A program made the translations under genes and the position numbers. Below the pieces are notes generated by a model. It saw only the letters and a list, made by a program, of their open reading frames with translations. It was not told the origin of the DNA and did not search any database. DNA of 64,000 nt from Polynucleobacter sp. Latsch14-2 (GTDB taxonomy: Bacteria > Pseudomonadota > Gammaproteobacteria > Burkholderiales > Burkholderiaceae): assembly GCF_018881925.1 (NCBI RefSeq), contig NZ_JACVPL010000007.1:44891-108890 (forward strand). Reading direction: 5' to 3'. Below, piece by piece: positions 8,154 through 18,877 of the stretch (positions within the stretch are counted from its first letter, which is position 1; every line of letters starts with the position of its first letter).

Positions 8154-8187
8154 AAAAGCCACCGATATTGGTATATGGGTGGCTTTT
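8154..8187. terminator. Bidirectional terminator between ThDP enzyme gene and lysS
   Basis: AAAAGCCACC (8154-8163) pairs with GGTGGCTTTT (8178-8187). The stem is flanked by A on the left and T on the right, so it can serve both the plus-strand 4974-8140 genes and the minus-strand lysS side. Confidence 0.8.
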
Positions 8188-8221
8188 GTTCTGATGACTA
8201 CCTAATTTCTGTAAGCGAGAC

Positions 8222-9766
8222 TTAATCTTCTTCGCGGCGCAGATGTGGAAACAGAATCACATCACGAATATTGGGTGCATCAGTCAGCAGCATCACTAAA
8301 CGATCAATACCAATACCGCAACCACCGGTTGGAGGCATGCCATACTCAAGTGCGCGAATAAAGTCATGATCGAAGTACATCGCTTCTTCGTCACCAGCCT
8401 CTTTCTGCTCTACTTGTTTGCGGAAACGATTAGCTTGATCCTCGGCATCATTTAATTCCGAGAAGCCGTTAGCAATTTCACGTCCGGTAATGAAGAGTTC
8501 AAAACGCTCAGTAATGCCTGGGCGTGTATCAGATTCACGGGCGAGGGGGCTGACTTCAATTGGGTAATCAATGATGTAAGTTGGCTCCCAAAGATGTTCT
8601 TCAGCAACCAATTCAAACAGTGCTAATTGCAAGGCGCCAATGCCAGCGTTCTTCAGGGTTGGGCTATCCGGATTCTCCCCACCTTTTTTCAATTCGGCGC
8701 GAATAAAATCAGCATCCTCTAATTGAGCTGCTTCGTAAGTCTTATTCGATTGTGGTCCGTACTTCAGGATGGCTTCGGTAATACTGAGGCGATGGAATGG
8801 CTTGCTAAGGTCGAGATCACGACCCTGATGGGTTAATACTGCAGTACCTTGCGCATCGATTGCCGCTGCACGTATCATCCCTTCAGTAAAGTCCATCAAC
8901 CAGCGGTAATCCGTATACGCCGCATAGAATTCCATCATGGTGAACTCTGGATTATGGCGCGGGCTTACACCTTCGTTACGGAAGTTGCGGTTAATTTCAA
9001 ACACACGCTCAAAACCACCAACTACTAAGCGCTTGAGGTAAAGCTCTGGAGCGATACGCAAGAACATTTGCATATCCAAAGCATTGTGGTGGGTGATGAA
9101 AGGTTTGGCAGTGGCTCCACCAGGAATAGGGTGCAGCATCGGTGTTTCGACTTCCATGAAGTCGGCATTCAACATATGGCGACGCAAGGAGGCGATGGCA
9201 TTGCTACGTGCCTTAAAGGTGTTGCGACTTTCTGGGTTAACAATTAAATCTACATAACGCTGGCGATACTTGGTCTCGAGATCCGAAAGGCCGTGGAACT
9301 TATCTGGTAGAGGGCGCAATGACTTGCTGAGTAAGCGTAAATTGCTGCATTCAACCGAGAGCTCGCCTTTATTGGTCTTAAAAAGATGACCCTCAGCGGC
9401 AATGAAGTCACCCATATCCCAGTGTTTAAATGCTCCATGAGTATCGGCGCCACTAATCTCATCGTTAATGTAGAACTGAATCTGCCCGCTACGATCTTGG
9501 ATGGTTGCAAAGCTGGCTTTACCCATGACGCGCTTGAGTACCATACGCCCTGCGACTTTTACGTGAATTTTCTTGGCAGCTAATTCTTCTTTGGTAAGGC
9601 CATCATAGTGATTGTGTAGGTCAGCTGCTAAATGGGTAGGCACAAAATCATTGGGGAAGGCAACGCCATCTGTGCGCAGTTTTGCCAACTTTTCACGACG
9701 CTCTGCAATGATGTGATTCTCATCAACTGCTTCAGTAGCTGGGGTAGGGGTAGTCTTATCGTTCAT
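8222..9766 (-). CDS. lysS: Lysyl-tRNA synthetase, class II
   Basis: Charges tRNA-Lys with lysine. The 514-residue protein has an N-terminal OB-fold anticodon-binding domain ([23 protein letters not shown]) and a class II catalytic core: motif 2 in [20 protein letters not shown] and motif 3 in [22 protein letters not shown] and the C-terminal RDVILFP are also typical of LysS. It lies 29 bp downstream of prfB on the same strand, the familiar prfB-lysS operon order. Confidence 0.97.
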   Translation of the reverse strand: MNDKTTPTPATEAVDENHIIAERREKLAKLRTDGVAFPNDFVPTHLAADLHNHYDGLTKEELAAKKIHVKVAGRMVLKRVMGKASFATIQDRSGQIQFYINDEISGADTHGAFKHWDMGDFIAAEGHLFKTNKGELSVECSNLRLLSKSLRPLPDKFHGLSDLETKYRQRYVDLIVNPESRNTFKARSNAIASLRRHMLNADFMEVETPMLHPIPGGATAKPFITHHNALDMQMFLRIAPELYLKRLVVGGFERVFEINRNFRNEGVSPRHNPEFTMMEFYAAYTDYRWLMDFTEGMIRAAAIDAQGTAVLTHQGRDLDLSKPFHRLSITEAILKYGPQSNKTYEAAQLEDADFIRAELKKGGENPDSPTLKNAGIGALQLALFELVAEEHLWEPTYIIDYPIEVSPLARESDTRPGITERFELFITGREIANGFSELNDAEDQANRFRKQVEQKEAGDEEAMYFDHDFIRALEYGMPPTGGCGIGIDRLVMLLTDAPNIRDVILFPHLRREED

Positions 9767-9795
9767 ATGTTTGGAATTGGCAGTAATGGGGGGGG

Positions 9796-10900
9796 TTAGA
9801 CGCCTTGCTTTAGGCTGGCTTCAATAAATGCGTCAAGATCACCGTCCAATACTTTTTGAGTATTGGAGATCTCAACGTTGGTGCGTAGGTCTTTGATGCG
9901 GCTTTGATCTAAAACATAAGAGCGGATCTGGTGACCCCAGCCCACATCTGTTTTGCTGGCCTCCAACTTATCCTGCTCCACTCGGCGTTTTTGCATTTCA
10001 TGCTCATACAAACGGGACTTGAGCATGGTCATGGCTTCGGCGCGGTTGCGGTGCTGGCTACGGTCGTTTTGACACTGCACCACAATACCGGTTGGTAAAT
10101 GGGTTAGGCGAACGGCGGAGTCAGTTTTATTGATATGCTGGCCACCAGCGCCAGAAGCGCGATAGGTATCTGTTCGAATATCTGCAGGATTGACATCAAT
10201 CTCAATCGAGTCATCAATCTCTGGATAAACATAGATGCTGGCAAAAGAAGTATGGCGACCATTTGAAGAATCAAATGGAGACTTGCGCACCAAGCGGTGA
10301 ACACCAGTTTCAGAGCGAAGATGACCATAGGCATATTCTCCATCCACTTTAATCGTGGCGCTCTTGATGCCTGCTACATCACCATCCGACTCTTCGAGAA
10401 TTTCTGTTTTATAGCCCTTGCGTTCACAGTACTTTAAATATTGGCGATAAAGCATGCTGGCCCAATCGCAAGCTTCGGTGCCACCCGCACCAGCCTGAAT
10501 ATCGATAAAGCAGTTGCATGAATCCATTTCGTTATGAAACATTCGACGAAATTCAAGATCGCCAATGATCTTGCTATAGCCTTCAACATCTTTTTCGATT
10601 GCGGCAATAGTTTCAAAATCACTTTCTTCTTTCGCCATATCGAACAGTTCGAGGGCGCTAGTGATGTTGGTATTTAAATCGGTGAGGGTCGATACCACGC
10701 CATCGAGCAATTTTTTCTCTTTGCCGAGCGCTTGGGCCTTCTTTTGATCATCCCAAATAGTGGGATCTTCAAGAATAGAGTTAACTTCAGTAAGGCGTCG
10801 TGACTTTACTTCGAAGTCAAAGATACCCCCGAAGCGCATGCTCACGGGTGAGCAGGTCAGAGAGGGTATTTGAAATTGTGTTTAGTTGTTCAGCTTCCAT
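9796..10900 (-). CDS. prfB: Peptide chain release factor 2 (programmed +1 frameshift)
   Basis: RF2 releases peptides at UGA and UAA. The main frame contains the GGQ catalytic motif ([20 protein letters not shown]) and, upstream of it, the stop-codon-recognition tripeptide SPF ([15 protein letters not shown]). The gene really begins at ATG 10900 in another frame: 27 codons ([15 protein letters not shown]...LRGYL) end at CTT-TGA-C, where a +1 slip enters the main frame at GAC. This gives 367 residues, the family's usual length. A naive start inside the main frame (10845) would lose the N terminus. lysS follows, and recJ precedes it on the same strand. Confidence 0.96.
10816..10831 (-). promoter_or_regulatory. 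Autoregulatory +1 frameshift site of prfB
   Basis: On the minus strand the sequence reads GGGGGTATCTTTGAC: a Shine-Dalgarno-like G run, the slippery CTT and an in-frame TGA stop (10819-10817) followed by C. This is the conserved RF2 feedback element: low RF2 makes termination at UGA slow and favours the +1 shift that completes RF2. Confidence 0.95.
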
Positions 10901-10935
10901 CCCCTAATTATAAGGGGGTTATTACTCCGGAGTCC

Positions 10936-12681
10936 CTAGCTCTCGTCATGCGCTTCAATCATGAGCTGGACCCTAGCTCGCCCTTGGTAGCGGTCAGTCA
11001 CCAAGCGATATGCCAGTTTGGCTGTTTCTGGCAGGGTCTGGGTGTGGTTAAACCAAACGCCAGTAAATGGTTTGCTATTGAGCGAACCTTCCCCTAGAGG
11101 TCGCAATTGCAGGCGAAGATGTTTATCTTTCATCAGACTTTGTTGGGAGATCTCAAACTGGCCATAAAAGATGGGTTGAGGAAAGCCTTGCCCCCAGATT
11201 TCTTCAGCAAGAAGGTCGCCGATTTCAGGGGTGAATTCAGATAGGGCAAGGGGGCCATCATGAATGTGGCGGCGCTCCAATAACTCATCATTTAATAATT
11301 CGCTAGCGACTTGCTGGAATAGGGTATCAAAGCGATCAAAATCTACTTTACGTATCGTCAGGCCAGCAGCCATTGCATGACCACCAAACTTTAAGATAAG
11401 CCCTGGCTCGCGCTTGGAAACCAAGTCCAAGGCATCTCGTAAATGAAATCCCGCTAGAGACCTGCCTGAGCCCCTGAGTTCTTCGCCAGTAGCTCCTTCG
11501 CCTGGCGCAAACACAATTGCAGGTCGATTAAAGCGTTCTTTTAATCTTGAGGCAACGATCCCGACCACCCCTTGATGCCACCCTGGATTCCAAAGACAGA
11601 TACTGGTACGGTCAGTCATCACTCCAGCTAATTGGTCTTCAGCTAGATGAGCCAGAGCCGCTTCTTGCATCCCAGATTCAATCACCCGACGTTCGCGGTT
11701 AATGCGATCAAGCTCTTGAGCAAGTTCAAGCGCTTGATCAGTGTTGTCGCTTAGCAGTAATCGAATACCGAGAGTCATATCGGCAAGTCGACCGGCTGCA
11801 TTAAGTCGGGGGCCAATCGCAAAACCGAGATCAAAGGTATTGGCACTGCGAGGATCACGTCCCGCCGCCTGAAATAGCGCGCCAATACCTGCTTGGCAAA
11901 TGCCCGCACGAATGCGCTTCAGACCATTAAAAACCAGAATACGATTATTGCGATCAAGTTGAGCAACATCAGCAACTGTGCCTAACGCAACTAAATCTAA
12001 AAGATGTTCAATCTTCGGTTGAGTCTCGTTTGTAAACTTACCGCGCTTACGCAGTTCAGCGCGAAGGGCGACTAATAAGTAAAACATCACACCTACACCC
12101 GCTAGTGCTTTGCTGGGAAAATGACATCCTGGTTGATTGGGGTTCACAATCGCACAGGCTTTAGGTAAGCGGTCGCCTGGTAGGTGATGATCAGTAACAA
12201 TGACCTCCATGCCAAGTTCACGAGCGCGTTTTACTCCAGCTTCGCTGGCGATACCGTTATCAACGGTAATGAGGTATTTGGGTTTTGGGTTTTGCTGGGC
12301 GGCCAATTCAACTACCTCTGGAGTCAAGCCATAACCCATAGTAAAGCGATTGGGGACCAAAAACTGGATAGGCGTCTCAGGCTCACTCAGCATTTTTAAG
12401 CCACGAACAGCTACTGCACAAGCAGTTGCGCCGTCGCAGTCATAGTCGGCAACCACCAGCATCGACTCTTTTCTCTCTAAGATATCTGCCAGAAGACTTG
12501 CAGTGCTTAAGCAGTTTTTAAGATCCGCGGGTGATAAAAGTTTTTTAAGATCAAGCGACAGCTCATCAGGCGATTGGACGCCGCGTGCCGCAAAGAGTCT
12601 AGCGAGTAACGGATGAAGACCACTTTGCGCTAACCAAGCACTTGTTCTTTCGGAGGCGGGACGTTGAGAAAATGGATTCAT
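10936..12681 (-). CDS. recJ: Single-stranded-DNA-specific exonuclease RecJ
   Basis: 5'-3' single-strand exonuclease used in recombination and mismatch repair. The 581-residue protein carries the DHH-family phosphoesterase motifs: ADYDCDGATACA (motif I) and VTDHHLPGD (motif III). The DHHA1 motif FGGHAMAAGLT lies in the second domain and a C-terminal OB-like domain follows. Its start overlaps the stop of the preceding COG4255-like gene by 4 bp (ATGA type), so the two are translationally coupled; prfB lies 35 bp downstream. Confidence 0.96.
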   Translation of the reverse strand: MNPFSQRPASERTSAWLAQSGLHPLLARLFAARGVQSPDELSLDLKKLLSPADLKNCLSTASLLADILERKESMLVVADYDCDGATACAVAVRGLKMLSEPETPIQFLVPNRFTMGYGLTPEVVELAAQQNPKPKYLITVDNGIASEAGVKRARELGMEVIVTDHHLPGDRLPKACAIVNPNQPGCHFPSKALAGVGVMFYLLVALRAELRKRGKFTNETQPKIEHLLDLVALGTVADVAQLDRNNRILVFNGLKRIRAGICQAGIGALFQAAGRDPRSANTFDLGFAIGPRLNAAGRLADMTLGIRLLLSDNTDQALELAQELDRINRERRVIESGMQEAALAHLAEDQLAGVMTDRTSICLWNPGWHQGVVGIVASRLKERFNRPAIVFAPGEGATGEELRGSGRSLAGFHLRDALDLVSKREPGLILKFGGHAMAAGLTIRKVDFDRFDTLFQQVASELLNDELLERRHIHDGPLALSEFTPEIGDLLAEEIWGQGFPQPIFYGQFEISQQSLMKDKHLRLQLRPLGEGSLNSKPFTGVWFNHTQTLPETAKLAYRLVTDRYQGRARVQLMIEAHDES

Positions 12682-13631
12682 GATTGGGTGAGCTCTTTCC
12701 AGCTTAACTCTTCTGCTTTACGCCAAAACAATAAAGATTTTTTCTGAAGATCCTTGGCTTTAAAAGTGCGTTCACGAGTTTCACCCTTGGGGAAGTCGAT
12801 GATCATAATTTCATCAAGTGCTTTATCAATCAATGCTTGCTTTAGTTTTGGCCAAATAGATTCAGGTTGATTGAACCAAGCAAAACCATTAACAAAATCA
12901 GAGGCGTTACATAAGTTGAGTTCTTGTAGATGTGGAGTTCCCAGAAATTTTGAGAGCCCAGCTAAGAGTGGATGCTCCCCATAGATGGTCTTTGCTTGTT
13001 TTAATGGTGCGGGCGTATGGACATCATTGAGTTTGCCAATACCACTGATCCAAATGGAATTTATCATGGGTGCCCCTCGTTGCTCACGGATCTCGTTGAC
13101 TGGATCAATGTGCCAAAGCATTTGGATTTCATTCTGCAATTTTCGCCAGTTTCTTGCTACTCCTTCTGCATGCGTATCGCGTGGCATCCACCAATCAATA
13201 TTGCGTCCATGCGCCTGGTCAATGCTATGACTTGCAAGACTGGCAAATGTGCCGGCAGCGATAAACCAATTGAGCACACCCTGAAACAGAATTGGATTTT
13301 GAAAATCTTCTTCAATCAGTGGAAGGGCAGCTTCCAATAATTTTCCTGACTCCTCGCTGCTGAGTTCAACTTGGTTGTGACTCATCAAGACCAGATGGTC
13401 GCGGGTAGCATGGAGGTGGACTGGTTGCAAGCAGGCAAGGATTTCATCTGGATTAACGGTCAGATTGGTTTGACCTAAAAGTAGTATGGGTGCCGCAGGG
13501 ACCTTTTCCCCAAGCAGGAAGCGCTCATGAGGCAAGCCATTTTGAGGGGTGTTTTTAATGGGGTGATCGCCCTCAGGCTCAGCCGCATCGTCTCCAGGGA
13601 GCATGAGGGTAAAGCGTTTGGCGGAAGTCAT
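12678..13631 (-). CDS. COG4255-like conserved protein coupled to recJ
   Basis: Conserved betaproteobacterial protein of about 317 residues that commonly precedes recJ and is often labelled a phosphoglycerate-mutase-like protein (COG4255; recalled, not searched). Visible blocks are NIDWWMPRDTHAEGVARNWRKL and MINSIWISGIG, with no signal peptide or membrane helices. I see no complete set of metal ligands of a known phosphatase, so no activity is claimed. Longer starts exist at 13643 (ATG) and 13664 (TTG); the ATG at 13631 has AAGGG about 12 bases upstream and gives the most natural N terminus (MTSAKRFTLMLP). It overlaps recJ by 4 bp. Confidence 0.75.
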   Translation of the reverse strand: MTSAKRFTLMLPGDDAAEPEGDHPIKNTPQNGLPHERFLLGEKVPAAPILLLGQTNLTVNPDEILACLQPVHLHATRDHLVLMSHNQVELSSEESGKLLEAALPLIEEDFQNPILFQGVLNWFIAAGTFASLASHSIDQAHGRNIDWWMPRDTHAEGVARNWRKLQNEIQMLWHIDPVNEIREQRGAPMINSIWISGIGKLNDVHTPAPLKQAKTIYGEHPLLAGLSKFLGTPHLQELNLCNASDFVNGFAWFNQPESIWPKLKQALIDKALDEIMIIDFPKGETRERTFKAKDLQKKSLLFWRKAEELSWKELTQS

Positions 13632-13721
13632 ATTTGTGGTCATTCCCTTGATTTTATGTGGCAATTCCTTATTTCACTCGATATTCCATCAGTCGCCTGC
13701 CAGATTCACTAAACTGTGGCT

Positions 13722-14984
13722 ATGTTAAGACTTCCTATTGAGTTAGAAATTGGCCTGCGCTATACACGATCAAAGCGTCGCAAGACGGTTGGTAGGCGTG
13801 ATGGCTTTCTTTCCTTTATCTCTGGTATTTCGACTGCAGGGATTGCTCTTGGGGTAGCCGCTTTGATTGTCGTGCTCTCTGTGATGAATGGTTTTCAGAA
13901 GGAGGTGCGCGATCGGATGCTTTCAGTGCTATCCCATGTTGAAATTACCGCTCCAGATGGGCTGGTTGATTGGGAGCCGCTGGCCCTCAAAGTTGCAGTG
14001 CAGCCGCACGTTGTAGGGGTTGCACCAATGGTGAGCTCTCAAGGGTTATTGAGTCGAGAGAGTGTCATGCGTGGTGTAGCCATTAGAGGAGTCTCACCAG
14101 AGGAAGAGGGTAAGGTATCTGCTCTACCAAAGCAATTTGTTGCCGGCAGCATTAATGATTTAAAGCCAGGTGGCTTTGGGGTTGCCCTTGGTGCGCAGCT
14201 TGCCTCTATGGTGGGGGCGCATGTAGGCGATCGTATCAATATGATCGTGCCAGAAAGTGATTTGACTCCAGCAGGTGCGATGCCCAGAATGCGCACCCTT
14301 CAAGTGGTTGGCATTGTGGATAGTGGTCACTATGAGTACGACAGTTCTTTGGCTATCATGCACTGGAAAGATGCAGCCGCTTTATTGCGCTTGCATGAGC
14401 CCTCAGGCCTACGTGTGAAAGTAGACGACATGCAGCGCGCCCCCGAGGTATCTGCTGAGTTAGCTCAAATTGTGCCTCAGGCCTTATGGGTGACTGACTG
14501 GTCAAAATCAAACCGCAACTGGTTTGCCGCCGTGCAAACCGAAAAGAAAATGATGTTCATTATTCTCACTTTGATTATTGCTGTTGCTGCATTTAACTTA
14601 GTCTCAACCTTAGTGATGACTGTGAATGAAAAACAGGCAGACATTGCCATTTTAAGAACCATGGGTGCAAGCCCTGGATTGATTCAGAGGATTTTTTTGG
14701 TCCAAGGTTTGGCAATTGGCTTATTGGGTTCATTAGCTGGAGTTGCTCTTGGCTTGCTCATTGCGCTCAATATTGATGTGATTGTTCCGGCGATCGAGGC
14801 CATTTTTCGTGTGCGCTTTTTGCCACGCGATGTTTACTTTATTAGCGAACTTCCATCGGATGTGAGGTTTGCAGACGTTCTTACTGTTGGGTTGATGGCA
14901 TTTGGACTTTCCGTTTTAGCTACCCTATATCCAAGTCGCCGCGCTGCTAAGGTCCAACCTGCGGAGGCTCTGCGTTATGAGTGA
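13722..14984 (+). CDS. lolC: Lipoprotein-releasing system membrane protein LolC/E
   Basis: Inner-membrane subunit of the LolCDE ABC exporter, which extracts outer-membrane lipoproteins and passes them to LolA. The 420-residue protein starts with the family N terminus ([14 protein letters not shown]...[30 protein letters not shown]), then a large periplasmic MacB-like domain, then three C-terminal helices. [15 protein letters not shown] is the coupling-helix region that contacts LolD. A single LolC/E-type gene precedes lolD, so it may work as a homodimer (LolF-like); whether another copy exists elsewhere cannot be seen. A GTG start 6 bp upstream is an alternative. Confidence 0.94.
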   Translation: MLRLPIELEIGLRYTRSKRRKTVGRRDGFLSFISGISTAGIALGVAALIVVLSVMNGFQKEVRDRMLSVLSHVEITAPDGLVDWEPLALKVAVQPHVVGVAPMVSSQGLLSRESVMRGVAIRGVSPEEEGKVSALPKQFVAGSINDLKPGGFGVALGAQLASMVGAHVGDRINMIVPESDLTPAGAMPRMRTLQVVGIVDSGHYEYDSSLAIMHWKDAAALLRLHEPSGLRVKVDDMQRAPEVSAELAQIVPQALWVTDWSKSNRNWFAAVQTEKKMMFIILTLIIAVAAFNLVSTLVMTVNEKQADIAILRTMGASPGLIQRIFLVQGLAIGLLGSLAGVALGLLIALNIDVIVPAIEAIFRVRFLPRDVYFISELPSDVRFADVLTVGLMAFGLSVLATLYPSRRAAKVQPAEALRYE

Positions 14985-15684
14985 GTTTATGAAGCAGGCG
15001 AATAGTTTGGTGCTGAGTGCAAAGGATTTGGCTAAAACCTATGGTCATGGTTTGTCTGCAGTAGAAGTTCTCAAGGGTATTAACCTCGATGTTGCTCCAT
15101 CGGAGAAGGTTGCCATTATTGGTTCATCTGGTTCAGGCAAAAGCACTTTGCTGCATCTCTTGGGCGGCTTGGATATACCAAGTGCTGGCTCAGTTGTTTT
15201 GGCTGGACTCAATCTGAATAACTTACCGGTTGCTAAATTAGACCAATTGCGCAATCAAAGTTTGGGTTTTATCTACCAATTTCATCATCTCTTAGACGAA
15301 TTTAGTGCGCAAGAGAATGTGGCTTTGCCTTTGCGTATTCGTGGACTGAGTTATGAAGAGTCTATGGATAGGGCAAGCAAGATTCTGAAATCGGTTGGTT
15401 TAGCTGCTAGAGAACTACACACTCCTGGAGAGTTGTCTGGGGGCGAGCGTCAACGCGTTGCTGTAGCTCGAGCTTTGGTGGGTAATCCTGCTTGCGTTCT
15501 GGCGGACGAGCCAACGGGCAATCTCGATACAGAGACAGCTGACAGTGTGTTTGATTTAATGTTAGACGTAGCACGTGAACAGGGCACAGCCTTCGTAATC
15601 GTGACCCATGATCCTATTCGCGCCAAACGTTGCGATCGTATTTTGCACTTAGAGCGCGGAATATTAAAGAACGTGGCTGCGTGA
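14977..15684 (+). CDS. lolD: Lipoprotein-releasing system ATPase LolD
   Basis: ABC ATPase powering the LolC/E complex at the cytoplasmic face. In its 235 residues are Walker A (GSSGSGKST), the ABC signature ([15 protein letters not shown]), Walker B ([12 protein letters not shown]) and the switch His (VTHD). The start overlaps the lolC stop by 8 bp, so the two are translationally coupled, as expected for subunits of one complex. Confidence 0.96.
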   Translation: MSEFMKQANSLVLSAKDLAKTYGHGLSAVEVLKGINLDVAPSEKVAIIGSSGSGKSTLLHLLGGLDIPSAGSVVLAGLNLNNLPVAKLDQLRNQSLGFIYQFHHLLDEFSAQENVALPLRIRGLSYEESMDRASKILKSVGLAARELHTPGELSGGERQRVAVARALVGNPACVLADEPTGNLDTETADSVFDLMLDVAREQGTAFVIVTHDPIRAKRCDRILHLERGILKNVAA

Positions 15685-16532
15685 GTCTGTGTCAATCTTG
15701 GGTTGATACCCATTGCCATCTAGACGCACCTGAGTTTGAGAAAAACCTTTCCCAAGTGATTAATGCTGCAGCCCAGAATGGCGTTAAGGCAATTTTGCTG
15801 CCAACAGTGAAGGCTTCTGATTGCGACCATGTTAGAGCGCTTGCCTCCGAGTATGCTGAGAAAATTCCAGGTTTCGTTTATACGCTCGGTATTCATCCCC
15901 TGTATATCAACCAGGCGCAAGAATCTGACATCACTACTTTGAAGCATCAAATAGAAGAATCTTTCGTTGATCCTCGCTTTGTTGGTATTGGCGAGATTGG
16001 TTTGGATTACTTTGTTGAAGGTCTAGATCCGCGGCAGCAGGAATGGTTCTTTAATGCACAACTGGACCTAGCGGAGCAATATCAATTGCCGGTCGTCTTG
16101 CATGTACGTCGTTCCCAGGACGCTATTTTGAAGGCGTTACGCTCTAGAAAAATTCCCGGTGGAATAGCCCATGCATTTAATGGTAGCTTTCAGCAGGCAG
16201 AGCAATTTATTGGGCTTGGGTTTAAGTTGGGATTTGGAGGCGCTGCTACATTCGAGCGCGCTTTGCAGATTCGTCGACTGTTAAAAGAATTACCCCTAGA
16301 TAGCATTGTTACTGAAACAGATGCGCCCGATATCCCCCCTGCATGGTTGCGTGAAGAGGGTATTGGTTTTAATGAGCCGGCATTCTTGCCTCGTATTGCT
16401 GCTGTATTAGCAGAGGTTCGCGGCGTCAGTAGTGATGAGTTTGCTATTGCTGTGTGGCGTAATGCCATGCATGTCTTACCCCGTTGGTCAGCATTACTAG
16501 CTGGTAATGCAAATCTCCACTTAACCTCCTAA
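15681..16532 (+). CDS. tatD: TatD-family metal-dependent deoxyribonuclease
   Basis: Amidohydrolase-fold DNase of 283 residues. Metal ligands are visible as HxH in WVDTHCHLD near the N terminus, IGEIGLDYF (Glu), VVLHVRRS (His), AHAFNGS (His) and ETDAPDIPP (Asp). The GTG start at 15681 overlaps the lolD stop (GTGA) and gives the standard N terminus; the frame is open further upstream only because it runs inside lolD. comEC follows after 4 bp, the usual order in these bacteria. Confidence 0.94.
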   Translation: MSLCQSWVDTHCHLDAPEFEKNLSQVINAAAQNGVKAILLPTVKASDCDHVRALASEYAEKIPGFVYTLGIHPLYINQAQESDITTLKHQIEESFVDPRFVGIGEIGLDYFVEGLDPRQQEWFFNAQLDLAEQYQLPVVLHVRRSQDAILKALRSRKIPGGIAHAFNGSFQQAEQFIGLGFKLGFGGAATFERALQIRRLLKELPLDSIVTETDAPDIPPAWLREEGIGFNEPAFLPRIAAVLAEVRGVSSDEFAIAVWRNAMHVLPRWSALLAGNANLHLTS

Positions 16533-16536
16533 GGTC

Positions 16537-17312
16537 TTGCGTTTAGCAATTGCGGCGTTTATCGCCGGGGGTTCGTTTCTGCTATTTTTACCCACAGTGC
16601 CTGACTATTGGTTGTCTGCAGCTATTTTTACGGTGGCCATTGCCCTACTCGGACTGCGCTTCTTTTCAAAGGCTACCAGCTCCCAGCATATATTCATCAT
16701 CTTGCTTTGTGTGGCACTTGGTTTTGCTTGGAATGCAAAGTATGCAGACCACAGGTTGAAAAATATTCTCTCGCAAGAGTTGGAGGGACGGGAGTTGAGT
16801 ATTGAAGGTCGAGTAGCTGCCTTGCCTCAAAGTAATTCAGCTGGGGCTAAGTTTGCCTTTGAGATTGAACATGTCTTATTAGGTGGTGATAGGATCGAGC
16901 AATTCCCCGAGAGAATTTATTTAAGCTGGCAGCCCGCTTGGAGAGATGCGCAAAAGATTCCGGAGGTGATTCCCGGACAACGTTGGGAGTTCAAGGTAAA
17001 ACTAAAGCGTCCTTATGGCGCGCTCAATCCCTACGCTTTTGATTTCGAGCGCTGGTCCTTTCATCAAAACTTTGGTGCTAGTGGATCAGTTCGTTCAGGT
17101 GAGCTACTACTTGACAGAGATATTGGCTTCATCGATTTTGAATTAGCTGTAGAGTATCAACGTTGGAAGTTGAGGAAAAAGATTCAGCGATTACTTCCAG
17201 AAGATGCAGCTTATAGCGGCGTGATTGTTGCCCTTGTAATGGGCGATCAAAATGCGATAAACCAAGATGATTGGCGAGTATTTAATGCCACTGGCATTGG
17301 GCATCTCATTTC
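16537..17312 (+). pseudogene. comEC: comEC 5' part, interrupted by the integrated element
   Basis: N-terminal 259 codons of the DNA-uptake channel ComEC, starting at TTG 4 bp after tatD. It holds two or three hydrophobic helices, the DUF4131/OB-type periplasmic domain (ELSIEGRVAALPQS to YGALNPYAFDFERW) and the beginning of the Competence domain (VIVALVMGDQN). It reaches FNATGIGHLIS, then enters the element and reads 20 foreign residues to a stop at 17370. The missing continuation (ISGLHVTML...) resumes at 25834. Joined at the shared TC, the two parts form 825 codons with no frameshift, so the gene is interrupted but not decayed. Confidence 0.93.
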
Positions 17313-17335
17313 AGTTAGGTATAAAATTTACCTAT
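17300..17335. other. Left attachment junction (attL-like)
   Basis: Host comEC codons GGCATTGGGCATCTCATTTC end at 17312. Element sequence then carries an inverted repeat TAGGTA (17316-17321) / TACCTA (17329-17334), the kind of arm a large serine recombinase binds, immediately before the recombinase gene. The exact crossover dinucleotide is inferred from reading-frame restoration. Confidence 0.65.
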
Positions 17336-17353
17336 CATTAGAGGGAAACAGAT

Positions 17354-18877
17354 ATGCCAGTTGCCTATAGTTACGCCCGCTTTAGCTCAGATAAGCAGAA
17401 GGATGGGGATAGCCTCCGTCGCCAGCGTGATCTAGCTCTCCAGTTCATTGAACGTAATCCAGAGCTAGAGCTTGATCTGGACACCACGCTAAACCTTACT
17501 GATGAGGGTCTTAGTGCTTATAAGGGTGTTGCCCAGACTAAGGGCGCACTAGGTGCATTCATACGATTGGTGGAAGATAAGCAAATAGCATCTGGATCTT
17601 ACCTGCTGGTTGAGGCCCTAGACAGGTTGAGCAGGCAGACGCCACGTCAAGCCTTTAACCAACTTAATACCCTAGTAGATTCTGGGATTGTTGTGGTTAC
17701 GCTAACTGACAACAAGATATACACCCGTGAGATATTGGACAGTGACCACGGAATGTCTTTGATCTTTGCCATCATGCTCATGGCTAGGGCACACGAAGAG
17801 TCTGTCACAAAAGGTCAGCGTATCAAAGCGGCATGGAGTAATAAGTTCGCCAAGATTAAAGATGGTGTGCAACTCACAGCTCGTGTACCTTTCTGGATCA
17901 ATAAAGAGGATAAAAGCAAGTCAATTCCTGATAAGGTTGCCATCGTTAAGGAAATCTTTGAGATGAGCGCTAAAGGTATTGGAGCGATGCGTATTGCGCA
18001 AGATTTAAACGCTAATAAAAGACCAACCCCAAGCAAGCAATCCAAGAAGTGGGCGATTTCCAGCGTTAAGAAGGTGCTGGCGTCCGAGGCTGTATTGGGT
18101 ACGTTGGTTACGTCAGATGGAGGTAAACATGAAAAGTATTACCCTGCAATCATTGGTCAAAGACTTTGGAGTAAATCAAGAATTACTAGTCAGAGCTCTA
18201 AGACGGCTAGAAGTACGGTTGACGTTCATCCCTTGAGTGGGCTGATGTTCTGTAAGAGCTGTGGAGCAACAGCACAGCGTAGCGGTAAGACAGGAAGGGT
18301 GAGGCAGGACGGCACGAAGAACAGCTGGAAAACATTAGTCTGTGCAAAATCCGTATCACACGCATCTAAATGCGAGTACCGATCCATTTCTTACGACAAG
18401 ATACTACACTCAGTAATTATTGGGCTCGATCAGATGGCGGAATTTAGCCCGCAAGATGAGATCGGTAAACAGATACACACAAAAAGAAGTAGGGTGGAAC
18501 AGTTACAGGATTTGATTGATCTTGTTACTGCGCCTACAGATGGCAGACCCGTTAAGGTGACAGCAACAGCTAAAGCTAATTTATCAAAAATGTTTGTTGA
18601 ATTAGATGGCTTGCGAAAAGAAATTGATGAACTAGTTGAGATTCGTAGGCCAATGAACCAAAGGTTAATAGAGGGTGCTAGAAAAGCTATCCTAAAGGGC
18701 GAAGTCAATAATGCGCTAATGAGACAGGCAATTAAACGTAGTGAGATTGACTTTAAGAAAGCGCTATTAGATATTTATGGACACGATGGCAGCGCTATAT
18801 CGGGGTTAGTTCTTAAAGACAGTGAGCAGCGTGAGAAGGATGAGGCAAAACGAGCTTATACATCGGTAAGGCGGTAA
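17354..18877 (+). CDS. Large serine recombinase (site-specific integrase)
   Basis: 507-residue integrase that probably inserts and excises the element. The resolvase catalytic domain starts at YSYARFSSDKQKDGDSLRRQ (nucleophilic Ser in RFSS) and includes EALDRLSRQ and the Arg-rich helix. Then comes the recombinase domain (IVKEIFEMSAKGIGAMRIAQ...SSVKKVLASEAVLGTLV), a zinc ribbon with C-x2-C (MFCKSCG) and later Cys residues (LVCAK, SKCEY), and a coiled-coil segment. ATG 17354 has AGAGGGA upstream. It starts inside the aberrant comEC extension, so read-through from the lolC-comEC transcript could express it. No tyrosine recombinase is present. Confidence 0.95.
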   Translation: MPVAYSYARFSSDKQKDGDSLRRQRDLALQFIERNPELELDLDTTLNLTDEGLSAYKGVAQTKGALGAFIRLVEDKQIASGSYLLVEALDRLSRQTPRQAFNQLNTLVDSGIVVVTLTDNKIYTREILDSDHGMSLIFAIMLMARAHEESVTKGQRIKAAWSNKFAKIKDGVQLTARVPFWINKEDKSKSIPDKVAIVKEIFEMSAKGIGAMRIAQDLNANKRPTPSKQSKKWAISSVKKVLASEAVLGTLVTSDGGKHEKYYPAIIGQRLWSKSRITSQSSKTARSTVDVHPLSGLMFCKSCGATAQRSGKTGRVRQDGTKNSWKTLVCAKSVSHASKCEYRSISYDKILHSVIIGLDQMAEFSPQDEIGKQIHTKRSRVEQLQDLIDLVTAPTDGRPVKVTATAKANLSKMFVELDGLRKEIDELVEIRRPMNQRLIEGARKAILKGEVNNALMRQAIKRSEIDFKKALLDIYGHDGSAISGLVLKDSEQREKDEAKRAYTSVRR

